Origin: Haliscomenobacter hydrossis DSM 1100
GTDB taxonomy: Bacteria; Bacteroidota; Bacteroidia; Chitinophagales; Saprospiraceae
Direction: 5' to 3'
Assembly (NCBI RefSeq): GCF_000212735.1
Contig: NC_015510.1
Span: forward strand, 7,751,001-7,815,000
Length of the DNA stretch: 64,000 bases
A program made the position numbers and the translations under genes. Below, piece after piece: positions 9,470 through 18,618 of the stretch. How positions within the stretch are numbered: position 1 is the stretch's first letter; each line of letters opens with the position of its first letter. The notes below the pieces were generated by a model. That model was given only the letters and a program-made list of their open reading frames with translations. It had not been told where the DNA came from and searched no databases.

Positions 9470-11137
9470 ATGGAGCATTTGTTGGAAGTACAAAGACTCA
9501 ACATCCACTTTGGTGAAAAAGCCGTCGTGGAAAACCTCTCCTTTGTGCTCCCCCGAGGGAAAACCCTGGCCATTGTGGGTGAATCGGGTTCAGGGAAATC
9601 CTTGAGTGCCCTGTCTTTATTGGGCTTGTTGCCGAGTAATGCCCAGATTTCTGCGCAAAAAATGTGCTTTTCACCTCTACCAGATCTGGATTACGAGCTG
9701 TTAAAACTACCTCCCACTACCTTACAAAGCATTCGTGGCAGAGCCATAGGCATGATTTTTCAGGAGCCCATGAGCTCGCTCAATCCACTGCAACGCTGTG
9801 GCCAACAAATTGATGAAGTACTGCGCCGTCACCTGGATTTGAACCAGACCCAATCCCGCAAGCGCAGCCTGGAATGGCTCGAACGGGTAAAAATTCAGGA
9901 TCCGGAACGGATTTACCGCGCTTACCCGCACGAAATTTCGGGTGGACAAAAACAAAGGGTGATGATTGCCATGGCCATGTGCTGTCATCCCGCCCTGCTC
10001 CTGGCCGATGAACCCACCACCGCCTTGGATGCCACGGTGCAAAAGGAGATCCTGCTCCTGATGCAGGAATTACAAACAGATTTTAATACTTCCATTCTTT
10101 TTATTTCGCACGATCTCAGCCTCGTGGCTGGTTTTGCCGATGAAGTGTTGGTGATGCACCAGGGCAAATTGATTGAATCTGGTCCGGTAGACGCCATTTT
10201 TGAGTCGCCACAAGCGGCCTATACCAAAGCCCTGCTCCATTGCCGCCCGCCCATCGACCGCCGGGTGCAACGTTTACCCACCATCGAAGACTACGAGCAG
10301 GAGGAAGTGACGGAGGTTTTAGCGGCTGAAATTCCCAAAAAACCATCGCCTGATGCCTTACCCTTACTGGAAGTTGAACATTTATCCACCTGGTTTCCAC
10401 TGCGCAAATCCTGGTTCGGCCAACCGCGGGCCTGGCTCAAAGCGGTGCAGGACGCCTCGTTCAGCATCAAAAAAGGCCAAACCTTAGGGCTGGTAGGGGA
10501 GTCGGGCAGCGGCAAAACCACCCTCGGTCGCAGTATTTTGCGTTTGATTGAACCCTCCGGCGGCCAGATCAACTTTGCCGGACAAAACCTCAGCAAGCTC
10601 CAGCCAGAAGCCCTGCGCAGCATTCGGCGGGAGATGCAAATCGTGTTTCAGGATCCCTATTCTTCGCTCAATCCACGTTTGCCAGTAGGACTTGCCATTA
10701 CTGAGCCCATGAAGGTGCACGGCATCGGTGTCAGCGAACAGGATCGAGTAAAACGAGCGATTGATTTGCTGGAGCAAGTGGGTTTGTCTGCCGAGCATTT
10801 TCAACGTTTCCCCCACGAGTTTTCGGGTGGTCAGCGGCAACGTTTGTGCATCGCTCGCGCCTTGGCGGTACAGCCCAGTTTGTTGGTTTGTGATGAAGCG
10901 GTTTCTTCCCTGGATGTGTCGGTGCAAGCCACGGTACTCAATTTGCTCAAAGATTTACAGGCCAAACAGGGCCTCACCTACTTGTTCATCTCCCACGATT
11001 TGGCGGTCATCCGCTTCATGTGCGATGAGGTGATGGTGATGAAAGACGGTGTGATTGTGGAAAAAGGAGCGGCTACTCAGGTCTTTGAGGCTCCGGTACA
11101 CCCGTATACGCAGGCATTGCTTGCCGCTTCGCGGTAA
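9470..11137 (+). CDS. Peptide/nickel-type ABC transporter, fused double ATP-binding protein
   Basis: A 555-residue protein with two complete ABC ATPase domains. Domain 1 has GESGSGKS, the signature ISGGQKQR and LLADEPTTALD. Domain 2 has GESGSGKTT, FSGGQRQR and LVCDEAVSSLD. This is the DppD-DppF/GsiA-like arrangement seen in oligopeptide and glutathione importers. It energises import at the inner membrane, but no permease or binding-protein gene is nearby, so partners must be encoded elsewhere. Substrate unknown. Confidence 0.93.
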   Translation: MEHLLEVQRLNIHFGEKAVVENLSFVLPRGKTLAIVGESGSGKSLSALSLLGLLPSNAQISAQKMCFSPLPDLDYELLKLPPTTLQSIRGRAIGMIFQEPMSSLNPLQRCGQQIDEVLRRHLDLNQTQSRKRSLEWLERVKIQDPERIYRAYPHEISGGQKQRVMIAMAMCCHPALLLADEPTTALDATVQKEILLLMQELQTDFNTSILFISHDLSLVAGFADEVLVMHQGKLIESGPVDAIFESPQAAYTKALLHCRPPIDRRVQRLPTIEDYEQEEVTEVLAAEIPKKPSPDALPLLEVEHLSTWFPLRKSWFGQPRAWLKAVQDASFSIKKGQTLGLVGESGSGKTTLGRSILRLIEPSGGQINFAGQNLSKLQPEALRSIRREMQIVFQDPYSSLNPRLPVGLAITEPMKVHGIGVSEQDRVKRAIDLLEQVGLSAEHFQRFPHEFSGGQRQRLCIARALAVQPSLLVCDEAVSSLDVSVQATVLNLLKDLQAKQGLTYLFISHDLAVIRFMCDEVMVMKDGVIVEKGAATQVFEAPVHPYTQALLAASR

Positions 11138-11160
11138 TGAAAATTCCATCACAGAAACTT

Positions 11161-11322
11161 GTAAAAGTTTAGCACCCGCCTGCGGCGGATCTTTTTCACC
11201 ACAGATGGCCACAGATTCACACAGATTTCAGGTCATATCTACAAAATCTGTGTGAATCTGTGGCCATCTGTGGTGAAATCAGCACTATCCATTTCCGCCG
11301 CAGGCGGGTGTTAAACTTTTAC
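11161..11322. repeat. Intergenic inverted repeat, family B copy 1
   Basis: Outer arms GTAAAAGTTTAGCACCCGCC and its mirror flank inner arms CACAGATGGCCACAGATTCA and TGAATCTGTGGCCATCTGTG. Near-identical elements lie at 49659-49822 and 60244-60400. Confidence 0.92.
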
Positions 11323-11376
11323 GGGAACTTTTGATCAAAAAACTTCCTTATTACCGCAAAACCTATTTTATTTCTT

Positions 11377-12780
11377 ATGGCAAAGATTCAAATCAGGGGC
11401 AAAGAACTGATCAAAATGGGCTACCCGGAAGGGCCAGCCATCGGTCTGTGCATCAACCTGATCCCAAAACACTACAAACGACATACCCAGGCACAAGTTG
11501 ACGAACTCCTGCAAGCCATCATCGCCAACCCGAGCGACTATGCCGAAGATGCGGTATTGGGGCGTATCGTCGAGGCATTGGTGGAACCAGAAAATAAAGA
11601 TCCACAAATCATTGACCTGGCGCCACAGGCCAAACCCTACCCGATTTTTGGGGCAGAAAAAATCGAAGCGGGGGCCTTGCAGCAGATGGAAACCGCCATG
11701 CGTTTGCCCGTAACACACGCGGGTGCCCTCATGCCCGACGCCCACCAAGGCTACGGTCTGCCCATTGGCGGGGTACTGGCTACCGAAAACGCAGTGATTC
11801 CTTACGGTGTAGGCATGGACATTGGTTGTCGCATGTGTATGACCATTTATCCGCTCGACCCGCAGGAGTTGGAAGCCAAACGCAGCATGTTCAAAAAACT
11901 GCTCCTGGAAAACACCCGTTTTGGCTTTGGTGTCTTCGATAAACCAATGGACGATCCGATTCTGGAGCGGGCCGAATTTAGGGAGGTACCCAAGTTGCGC
12001 TCGCTGAAAACCAAGGCCTGGCAACAAATCGGGTCTTCGGGTTCGGGCAACCACTTCGTCGAATTTGGCATCGTGGAGATCATGGATGAGCCCAACGAAT
12101 TCAACCTGCCATTGGGCAAATACCTGGGTTTGATGTCGCATTCCGGTTCGCGTGGCTTGGGCGCAACGCTGGCGCAGTACTACACCAAACTGGCCATGGA
12201 AACCTGCAACCTGCCCAAACAGGCGCAACACCTGGCCTGGCTGAGCCTCGACGCCGAAGCTGGACAGGAATACTGGACGGCCATGAACCTGGCGGGTGAT
12301 TACGCCTCGGCTTGTCACCACCAGATCCACCACCGTATGGCGAAGTCACTGGGTGAAAAATCGCTGGCCATCATCGAAAACCACCACAACTTTGCCTGGA
12401 AGGAAATCCTGGCCGATGGCAAAGAGTACATCGTACACCGCAAGGGCGCTACGCCAGCGGGAAAAGGAGTATTGGGCGTGATTCCTGGTTCGATGACCGC
12501 ACCGGCTTTCATTGTGCGCGGAAAGGGATTTGCGGATTCGATCAACTCGGCTTCGCACGGCGCGGGCCGCCAGATGTCGCGGCGACAAGCCCTGGGAGCG
12601 GTCACCAAATCCGACCTCGACAAACACCTGCGTACCCACGGCGTGGAATTGATGGGTGGCGGCCTGGACGAGGCGCCATTTGCGTACAAAAACATCCACC
12701 ACGTGATGGCCGCACAGGTGGAGTTGGTGGAAACGATCGGGACCTTCCATCCAAAGATTGTGCGCATGGACGGCGAGTAG
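11377..12780 (+). CDS. rtcB: RNA-splicing ligase RtcB
   Basis: A 467-residue RtcB-family ligase that joins RNA 2',3'-cyclic phosphate (or 3'-phosphate) and 5'-OH ends using GTP and Mn2+. Metal and guanylation motifs are visible: GVGMDIGCRM, SGSGNHFVEFG, MSHSGSRGLG and a C-terminal SHGAGRQMSRR where the guanylated His is expected. The length is usual. No rtcA or archease gene is adjacent. A role in tRNA/RNA repair is family knowledge. The gene is flanked by inverted repeat B1 and a hairpin. Confidence 0.93.
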   Translation: MAKIQIRGKELIKMGYPEGPAIGLCINLIPKHYKRHTQAQVDELLQAIIANPSDYAEDAVLGRIVEALVEPENKDPQIIDLAPQAKPYPIFGAEKIEAGALQQMETAMRLPVTHAGALMPDAHQGYGLPIGGVLATENAVIPYGVGMDIGCRMCMTIYPLDPQELEAKRSMFKKLLLENTRFGFGVFDKPMDDPILERAEFREVPKLRSLKTKAWQQIGSSGSGNHFVEFGIVEIMDEPNEFNLPLGKYLGLMSHSGSRGLGATLAQYYTKLAMETCNLPKQAQHLAWLSLDAEAGQEYWTAMNLAGDYASACHHQIHHRMAKSLGEKSLAIIENHHNFAWKEILADGKEYIVHRKGATPAGKGVLGVIPGSMTAPAFIVRGKGFADSINSASHGAGRQMSRRQALGAVTKSDLDKHLRTHGVELMGGGLDEAPFAYKNIHHVMAAQVELVETIGTFHPKIVRMDGE

Positions 12781-12802
12781 GGGCAACCCTAAGTGGTTGC
12801 CC
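12781..12802 (+). terminator. Hairpin after rtcB
   Basis: GGGCAACC - CTAAGT - GGTTGCCC directly follows the rtcB stop. Two further GGTTGCCC-like words follow within 35 bases. There is no clear T run, so termination is only likely. Confidence 0.4.
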
Positions 12803-12849
12803 TAAATAGTTGCCCTGGGTGGTTGCCCCGGTTTAAGGGTTGATTGCCG

Positions 12850-12912
12850 CGCAGATTTGACACAGATTTTTTCTGCGTCAAATCTGCGAAAAAATCTGCG
12901 TCAAATCTGTGT
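12850..12912. repeat. Short intergenic inverted repeat with CTGCGTCAAATCTG words
   Basis: GCGCAGATTTGACACAGATT is mirrored by CTGCGTCAAATCTGTGTG about 40 bases downstream, with a further CTGCGTCAAATCTGC in the middle. It resembles the inner words of family B but is not the same element. Confidence 0.6.
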
Positions 12913-12946
12913 GAAACAACACCCCAAGCTTACAAACACCTTCACG

Positions 12947-13288
12947 ATGAACGACATCCTGGACCACGACTTCGAAAACACCCCCCAAGGCAGCACCTTC
13001 GCGAAATTGGCCTTTGGGACGGCGATGTTTACCCTGTGTATGTTTGGGTACATCCTGGCTCGGTATTCCGGGAAGGTTCGGGCTGATGATTTCGCTCATC
13101 TGTGGATTTTTACCAGCATCACCCAGTTTTCGATCCTGATGGGGCTGATTTTTAGCGTGGTCAGTATGGTCCGCAGGGAAAAATTGCGCTTCATTAAGGG
13201 AGTGGGGATCGGATTGAATTTTTTCTTTTTCTTTCTGGTGCTGGGGGCGATTGTTTTTGCGATGTGGATGGATGGGATGGGGGAGTGA
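12947..13288 (+). CDS. Small membrane protein of unknown function
   Basis: A 113-residue protein with three predicted membrane segments (around residues 20-40, 55-77 and 88-108), a polar N-terminus (MNDILDHDFENTPQG) and a short charged loop. It is not recognised. The ATG at 12947 is chosen because the frame upstream runs through the inverted repeat. It stands alone between rtcB and the C1 repeat. Confidence 0.65.
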   Translation: MNDILDHDFENTPQGSTFAKLAFGTAMFTLCMFGYILARYSGKVRADDFAHLWIFTSITQFSILMGLIFSVVSMVRREKLRFIKGVGIGLNFFFFFLVLGAIVFAMWMDGMGE

Positions 13289-13302
13289 GGGTTTTTAGGA
13301 AC

Positions 13303-13576
13303 TCACAATACGCATTTTTCACCGCGGAGTGAAGGAGGATACGCGGAGTTTCGCGGAGTTTTTAAGGGCACCTGCGGTGCGGAGAGGCCATGGAGGTCGC
13401 TTTTTGCTGAAAGTTGGTTCCTTACCCTCAAGTACCATTATTCTTGACTTGATCTTGTGCAAGATCTTCCTGGAGCTCGGACTCCAGCCACCGCAGGTGG
13501 CAAACTCCTTAAAACTAAAACTCCGCGGAACTCCGCGTGTCCTCCTTCACTCCGCGGTGAAAAATGCGTAATGTGA
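13303..13576. repeat. Long intergenic inverted repeat, family C copy 1
   Basis: The outer arms of about 34 bases (cgcatttttcaccgcggag and its mirror) pair almost perfectly. The inner part carries GGCACCTGCGGTGCGGAGAG and CCACCGCAGGTGGC. The same element, diverged, is at 29687-29948. It fills the convergent gap between the small membrane gene and the ROCO gene. Confidence 0.88.
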
Positions 13577-13627
13577 TTTCCTAAAAAAATAGTAATGGGA
13601 CTGGAATTAGCCACAGATTACTGGACT

Positions 13628-16624
13628 TTACCCCATTTTATTCCTCATTTTTTCAAGCTGCTCCTGCTTCCGTTGCTTCGCTTTGGCCAACGCAGGCCGA
13701 ATTCGCTCCGACACTTCTGTCCAGGCTTCATCTTTGTCTTTGGCTAGGCTAATCCACTCTCCCGGCACACCCTGGATTTCTGATAGGGGCAAATCTGTCC
13801 AATCTGTTTTCCGCAACCGCACCGGAATAATCGTTTTTTCGCCTTTTTGATGCGCTGCCAAAGCCGCCCCAAATTCCGTCTGATAACAAAAATCAGAAGC
13901 CACAAAATCGGAGCTGACCAAACAAATGACAATATCTGACTCCGCCATTTGCTGAAAAATCTCCTTGCGCCATTCCTCACCGGCGTCGATGTCGCGGTCA
14001 TCCCAAAGTTGGAGTTTTTGCAGGCGGACGAGTGGCGACAGGGCGGTGCGCAGTTCTTTGAGGAATTCCAAATCTTTGTGGGAGTAAGAGACAAATGCCT
14101 TGACGGGGAGTTGTTCTACCTCATCGCGCATGGCTGGATCTTCTACGCCATTCAATAATTCAGCGATACTTACTCTCTTTTTTAGTTTTTTGACAAAGAC
14201 TTCCGTTTCTCCAGCAGCTTCTGCTTCGACCAAATAACTGTATTCTTCATAGTCATCACACCCAGGGATCGGGACCATTTCTTCAAATTCCAATTTGGTA
14301 AACCCTTCCACAATTTCTTTAACGGTTTCCCGGATGTAACTCAAAAAACGCCGACGTTCTTCACCACATGCTTCTATCCGAATTTTTTGGTCTTCCTTGT
14401 CCCAGCGCACTCTGGCGGTGGCCTTAAACACATTGGGTTTGTGCAAAATCATGCCCGTCCGCCAGCGTTTGGCATCCTGAATGAAGGTATGCAATTTGAC
14501 CATCAGGCGGGGAAAAATACTGTCGGGCATAAAATCGGGAAAGTGAATCACAAACTGCAATATGGCTCCTTCCACTTGCCAATCGGGTGCGGCCACAGGC
14601 AACAATTGCGGGATCACATAACTGCGATTTTCCAGCATAAAACACAACTCAAACTCCTCCATCACCCGCACGATGTAATGCAATTTATCTTTGGGGTAGC
14701 TGTACTGCCGCTCGGTTGTATCACTTTTCTGGTAACGCGGATCGTTGATGACCGCATCAAAATCGGCTTCGCGCAGGATGCCCTCGTTTTCCACGACCTT
14801 GGTGGAGTTGATGATGCGGTACACCCCATTGGTCAACCAGAGGGGATTGAGGATTTGGGTATCGAAATACTGTAGGTTGCGGAAGTTGATCACCACGCCC
14901 AAGTCGTGCAAAAACTGCAAGAGCACATCCTGACTGACTTGCCGACTCACCCCTTTTTCCACACATACTTTTTGGTATTCCGCCGCGCCAATGTAATCGG
15001 CCTCCATGTTGGAAAAATGCTCCTTGACCGCCAGCCAGTTTTTGGGAAATGGTGTCAGGCGGGTGGTGGCTCCGTCGATGGCCTGGCGCAAGGCTTCTTT
15101 AAAATCCAAAAGCCCTCGGTCACTTTCCGTTTTGCAGGATACCCGGAAAAAGGCTTTGATCTGCGGGTATTTCTCCTGCAAGGTTTTGCGCTCTACTTCA
15201 AAGGATGGATTTTCGTCAATTTTATTCAACACCACCAGTACCGGAGAATTGCCCCCAAAACTGGCCGCGTGTTTGAGCCATTTTTCGGCTTGATCGTCGT
15301 TGCGGCTGTTGAGCAAAAGTACATATACGCTGCGCTGTGAAAGGAAAAACTGGTGGGTGGCGTGCATCACTTCCTGACCGCTAAAATCCCAGAGGTGAGC
15401 GGTGACCTGATCACCATCGTTCATCTCAAAAGGCACTTTGCGGATGCGGATGCCGTGGGTTTGGCTCTCTTTGCTGTCGAATTTTTCGCCCATCAGGCGT
15501 TTGACGAGGGAGGTTTTGCCAGCAGAGGCTTCGCCGAGGAAAATGACTTTTACTTCATTGAGTTTGCGGCCATCTGTGCCGAGTTCTTCGAAGTAATCGC
15601 GGACGGCTTCGGGGGAGTGTTGGGCGATTTCGATTGGGGGGCAGATGAGGGGGCAGTTTTTGACGAGGATGGCGGGGCTATCACTGTAATCTTGCCATTT
15701 TACTGGGATGCGTCTCTGAATAAATTCCAAAATTGGCTTTAAGTCGCTGATTTGATTGTTGGAGCAGTAGAGCGAAGTCAAGTTGCTGAGGTTGGCGATG
15801 GGTTTTAAGTCGCTGATTTGATTGTTGGAGCAGTAGAGCGAAGTCAAGTTGCTGAGGTTCGCGATGGGTTTTAAGTCGCTGATTTGATTGTTGGAGCAGT
15901 CAATCGAAGTCAAGTTGCTGAGATTCGCGATGGGCGTTAAGTCGCTAATTTGATTACCTCCGCATGAAAGCGTAGACAACTGGATGAGGTTTTTAATTGA
16001 GCTTAAGTCGTTGATCTGATTGAGAAAACAGGTAAGCGAAGTCAAATTGCTGAGGTTCGCAATGGGTTTTAAGTTGCTGATCTGATTGTTTTCGAAGGAA
16101 AGCGAAGTCAAGTTGCTGAGGTTCGCGATGGGTTTTAAGTCGCTGATTTGATTGCTGTGGCAGTAAAGCTTTGTTAATATCCTGAGGTTTGCGATAGGGC
16201 TTAAGTCACTGATTTGATTGATGTCGCAGTAAAGCGAAGTCAAGTTATTGAGGTTCGCAATGGGTTTTAAGTCGCTGATTTGATTGTATCCGCAGTCAAG
16301 CTCAGTCAAGTTAACGAGCTTCGAGATGGGAGTTAAGTCGCTGATTTGATTGCCCCAGCAGATAAGCACAGTCAAGTTGCTGAGCTTCTCGATAGGGTTT
16401 AAGTCGCTGATTTGATTGCCTACGAGGTCAAGCATAGTCAAGTTGCTGAGCTTCTCGATAGGATTTAAGTCGCTGATTTGATTTCTGTCGCAGGAAAGCC
16501 AAGTTAACCAAACCAACTCCTCCAATTCTTTCGGCAGTTCTTTTAAATCACATCTTGAAAGATCAAGCTCTTTCGCCTTACTTTTTTTATTCTCTTCAAT
16601 CCGTTTGAGTGCTTCTTTCGACAT
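13628..16624 (-). CDS. LRR-ROC-COR-TIR protein (ROCO-type GTPase with TIR effector)
   Basis: 998 residues. Residues ~20-320 form about 12 leucine-rich repeats of 22 residues (L.PIANLSNLTSLYCSNNQISD type). A ROC GTPase follows, with Walker A GEASAGKTSL near residue 365, DFSGQE (G3) and NKID (G4), then a COR region. The last ~150 residues are a TIR domain (KAFVSYSHKDLEFL, LWDDRDIDAGEEW, SDIVICLVSSDF, then CYQTEFG, whose Glu fits the NADase position). Bacterial ROCO proteins are G proteins activated by dimerisation; TIR domains often cleave NAD+ in anti-phage immunity. An LRR-sensing, GTP-switched, NAD-depleting defence role is inference. A PIN toxin pair lies just upstream. Confidence 0.92.
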   Translation of the reverse strand: MSKEALKRIEENKKSKAKELDLSRCDLKELPKELEELVWLTWLSCDRNQISDLNPIEKLSNLTMLDLVGNQISDLNPIEKLSNLTVLICWGNQISDLTPISKLVNLTELDCGYNQISDLKPIANLNNLTSLYCDINQISDLSPIANLRILTKLYCHSNQISDLKPIANLSNLTSLSFENNQISNLKPIANLSNLTSLTCFLNQINDLSSIKNLIQLSTLSCGGNQISDLTPIANLSNLTSIDCSNNQISDLKPIANLSNLTSLYCSNNQISDLKPIANLSNLTSLYCSNNQISDLKPILEFIQRRIPVKWQDYSDSPAILVKNCPLICPPIEIAQHSPEAVRDYFEELGTDGRKLNEVKVIFLGEASAGKTSLVKRLMGEKFDSKESQTHGIRIRKVPFEMNDGDQVTAHLWDFSGQEVMHATHQFFLSQRSVYVLLLNSRNDDQAEKWLKHAASFGGNSPVLVVLNKIDENPSFEVERKTLQEKYPQIKAFFRVSCKTESDRGLLDFKEALRQAIDGATTRLTPFPKNWLAVKEHFSNMEADYIGAAEYQKVCVEKGVSRQVSQDVLLQFLHDLGVVINFRNLQYFDTQILNPLWLTNGVYRIINSTKVVENEGILREADFDAVINDPRYQKSDTTERQYSYPKDKLHYIVRVMEEFELCFMLENRSYVIPQLLPVAAPDWQVEGAILQFVIHFPDFMPDSIFPRLMVKLHTFIQDAKRWRTGMILHKPNVFKATARVRWDKEDQKIRIEACGEERRRFLSYIRETVKEIVEGFTKLEFEEMVPIPGCDDYEEYSYLVEAEAAGETEVFVKKLKKRVSIAELLNGVEDPAMRDEVEQLPVKAFVSYSHKDLEFLKELRTALSPLVRLQKLQLWDDRDIDAGEEWRKEIFQQMAESDIVICLVSSDFVASDFCYQTEFGAALAAHQKGEKTIIPVRLRKTDWTDLPLSEIQGVPGEWISLAKDKDEAWTEVSERIRPALAKAKQRKQEQLEKMRNKMG

Positions 16625-16667
16625 CGGTATGTGTTATTGTATATTTAAAATGCTATTTCAATGATAG

Positions 16668-17111
16668 TTACCCCAAATCGCTAACCTTCGTAATCAGCTG
16701 AATCCCTTCTGCAGCACACGAATGATAAAAATCTGAATCATAACTTGCCAATACTTTTACCTCTTGAAGTTTACAACTGGCAAGAATCAGGGCATCGTTG
16801 GGCAATAAATTGTGCTTTTTCATAAAATCTACTGATAAAGGTAGGGCATCTTCGGGAATGGCCAAAAATTGAAAACCAGTAAGAAATGTCTTGGTATCAT
16901 GGAGTGATAAAACTTCATTGATTTTTCCACTTTCACAGATACTCATTGGAGATCGACCGTCGAGAATACCCAATAACTGGTATAAGTACTCGCTGGCCAC
17001 AATTGGATTGATCAAGATTTGGTGATTGCTTTGGACAAGCTTTTGGAGGAGTTCTGTTTTGGTTTGCTTTTCGTATTCGATCAGCACACCACTATCTAAA
17101 AATATCTTCAT
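16668..17111 (-). CDS. PIN-domain toxin (VapC-like)
   Basis: A 147-residue PIN-fold protein: MKIFLDSGVLIEYE gives the first acidic residue, ASEYLYQ the second, LPNDALILASC the third and YDSDF the fourth. Such proteins are Mg2+-dependent RNases that cleave tRNA or rRNA. The start overlaps the stop of the upstream small gene by 4 bases (ATGA), the usual toxin-antitoxin arrangement. Confidence 0.85.
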   Translation of the reverse strand: MKIFLDSGVLIEYEKQTKTELLQKLVQSNHQILINPIVASEYLYQLLGILDGRSPMSICESGKINEVLSLHDTKTFLTGFQFLAIPEDALPLSVDFMKKHNLLPNDALILASCKLQEVKVLASYDSDFYHSCAAEGIQLITKVSDLG

Positions 17112-17326
17112 TGCTGATACCAGTCATGTTTATCAGGTTGGTAACCTGTGAAATATTTTTTCAGTCCCCCTTTAAATTGTTGAATGATGTTCGTTCTGCG
17201 TAGTCGCTCTTCTTCAGACACAGTATCAAGATCATCTTGAATCCGAAAAACTACGTTGAGGGATTTGGCCACTTCGGTAAGTGTTTCAATAGCGTTTTGA
17301 TCAGATGTCTCAATTAATATAATCAT
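17108..17326 (-). CDS. Putative antitoxin of the PIN toxin
   Basis: A 72-residue protein (MIILIETSDQNAIETLTEV...). It has an N-terminal strand-helix module and a charged C-terminus rich in E, R, K and Q, then QFKGGLKKYFTGYQPDKHDW. No classical DNA-binding motif is obvious. The 4-base overlap with the PIN gene supports an antitoxin role. A start 43 residues further upstream is possible, but those residues are not antitoxin-like. Confidence 0.7.
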   Translation of the reverse strand: MIILIETSDQNAIETLTEVAKSLNVVFRIQDDLDTVSEEERLRRTNIIQQFKGGLKKYFTGYQPDKHDWYQQ

Positions 17327-17453
17327 AAATTGATGGTTTTTACCGTTTAAAAATAACGTTTTTTCCTGATTAAAACAAAAAAGTTTTGAAAGACTCTTCT
17401 CAGTACGCTTCTCTTCCAAAAGCGGGAATGGTGACAAGTACAAATTAAACAAC

Positions 17454-17561
17454 AATAGGAGAACGGATGACCTGGATTTAAGCGGATTAGAACGGATTTA
17501 TTTTCGGGTAGGTTAAAATCCGTTCAAATCCGCTTAAATCCGGGTCATCCGTTCTCCTATT
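17454..17561. repeat. Intergenic inverted repeat (family G)
   Basis: The left arm AATAGGAGAACGGATGACC... with GGATTTAAGCGGATT words is mirrored by ...GGTCATCCGTTCTCCTATT, about 45 bases per arm. It forms the first half of the 550-base gene-free gap between the antitoxin and the ACP phosphodiesterase. Confidence 0.88.
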
Positions 17562-17647
17562 AATGTCGCTTTGGTATACATCAGCCCTTTTTTCCCACAA
17601 ACCCCAGGCCTGTTAAGTTCTAGTAATGAACCCCGCTGAATCGACAA

Positions 17648-17845
17648 ATCGCGTAGCGATGACCCATTTTATAGCGGTGGGTTTCAACCCGCCGTCAGTG
17701 GCGTGATCAGGTTATGGAGTGCCGTAGGTACGACCTAGATTAGTCAAAATTGGTCGTACCTACGGCACGCTATTTAAAACAAGATCGACCATTTACATCG
17801 GCGGGTTAAAACCCGCCGCTACAATATGATTCGTCGCTACGCGAC
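17648..17845. repeat. Nested intergenic inverted repeat (family H)
   Basis: Three nested arm pairs: GCGTAGCGA with TCGCTACGC outside, TAGCGGTGGGTTTCAACCCG with CGGGTTAAAACCCGCCGCTA in the middle, and GTGCCGTAGGTACGACC with GGTCGTACCTACGGCAC inside. It is the second half of the same gene-free gap. No gene was seen there. Confidence 0.85.
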
Positions 17846-17877
17846 TCTTACTTTTGGTAGCTAAAAGATTCTCCCTT

Positions 17878-18486
17878 TTATTCAATGTTGGATTTTGGCT
17901 CTACTTTAGAACTTAACCGCCCGCCCACAAACCCAAGCACCTCCGGAAAAAACCATCGAAATTCCGCATCCATCTCCGCCCGAAAAACCTTCAGCGTTTC
18001 CACCGCCCCCTCCAATTGCTCCGGCATGGACGTCCTACTTTTCATGCGCATGAAAGTATACTCCAGCCCCTCGTACACCCCGTAACTGCTCAGCCAATCC
18101 GCTTGTACCATACCCAACACACGTGGGTGCAAGCTGGGCGGCATGGCAGGCAGGTATTGGCGCAGTGCCGCGTAAGCCCGCTCCCGGAAGGCCGCAAAAT
18201 CCTCCGTCGTGAACTGTGCCCAATTGTGGATCAAGAAATAATCGTAATACACGTCCACCAGCACCGGGGCGTACTTGCGGTGGCGCGGGTACAAACGTTG
18301 GATGCTCTGGCGTACCGCCTCGTGCGCATCGGTATATTGATCGATCTGGCGATGCAAGACGATGCCCCGACGGATTTCCTCCGGCAATTCGTTCACCTCG
18401 CGGTTGCTGATGAAGTCTGCCAGGAAGTTTCCCGTCATCAGGGCCGGATCATCGCCGGATAAGAAAAAATGAGCTAAGAAATTCAT
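17878..18486 (-). CDS. Acyl-carrier-protein phosphodiesterase (AcpH/DUF479 family)
   Basis: A 202-residue HD-like helical protein. MNFLAHFFLSGDDPALMTGNF, the GIVLHRQIDQYTDAH metal-binding helix and VDVYYDYFLIHNW match the AcpH family, which hydrolyses 4'-phosphopantetheine from holo-ACP. The length is right for the family. It lies divergently from ychF, whose promoter box lies just 10 bases upstream of this start codon. Confidence 0.88.
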   Translation of the reverse strand: MNFLAHFFLSGDDPALMTGNFLADFISNREVNELPEEIRRGIVLHRQIDQYTDAHEAVRQSIQRLYPRHRKYAPVLVDVYYDYFLIHNWAQFTTEDFAAFRERAYAALRQYLPAMPPSLHPRVLGMVQADWLSSYGVYEGLEYTFMRMKSRTSMPEQLEGAVETLKVFRAEMDAEFRWFFPEVLGFVGGRLSSKVEPKSNIE

Positions 18487-18495
18487 AGGGTATGT

Positions 18496-18503
18496 TATCT
18501 TTG
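18496..18503 (+). promoter_or_regulatory. Candidate -7 box of ychF (TATCTTTG)
   Basis: TATCTTTG matches the Bacteroidota -7 consensus TAnnTTTG, 116 bases upstream of the ychF ATG. Transcription from here would put the E1 inverted repeat in the 5' leader. No clear -33 TTTG was seen. Confidence 0.4.
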
Positions 18504-18514
18504 CCGCGTTTTTT

Positions 18515-18590
18515 GGGTTCGGGGGTTCGTGAGTTCACTCTGCGCTTCGACTTCGCTCAGCGACCGAGTGAACTCACGAACCCCCGAACC
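18515..18590. repeat. Intergenic inverted repeat, family E copy 1
   Basis: GGGTTCGGGGGTTCGTGAG... is mirrored by ...CTCACGAACCCCCGAACC, separated by a CTTCGACTTCGCTCAGCGA loop. Copies of the GGGTTCG/CGAACCC words occur at 24500-24627 and 63261-63367. Confidence 0.87.
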
Positions 18591-18618
18591 TCCGAACGCT
18601 ACTCAACTTTCGCGCAAT

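Noticed and set aside
11368-12333. Long open frame opposite rtcB on the reverse strand
   Set aside because: It is the complement of a strongly coding gene, has no family similarity and no ribosome site. Similar shadows opposite ychF (18802-19698), the acyltransferase (21689-22945) and AsmA (26797-27690) were rejected for the same reason.
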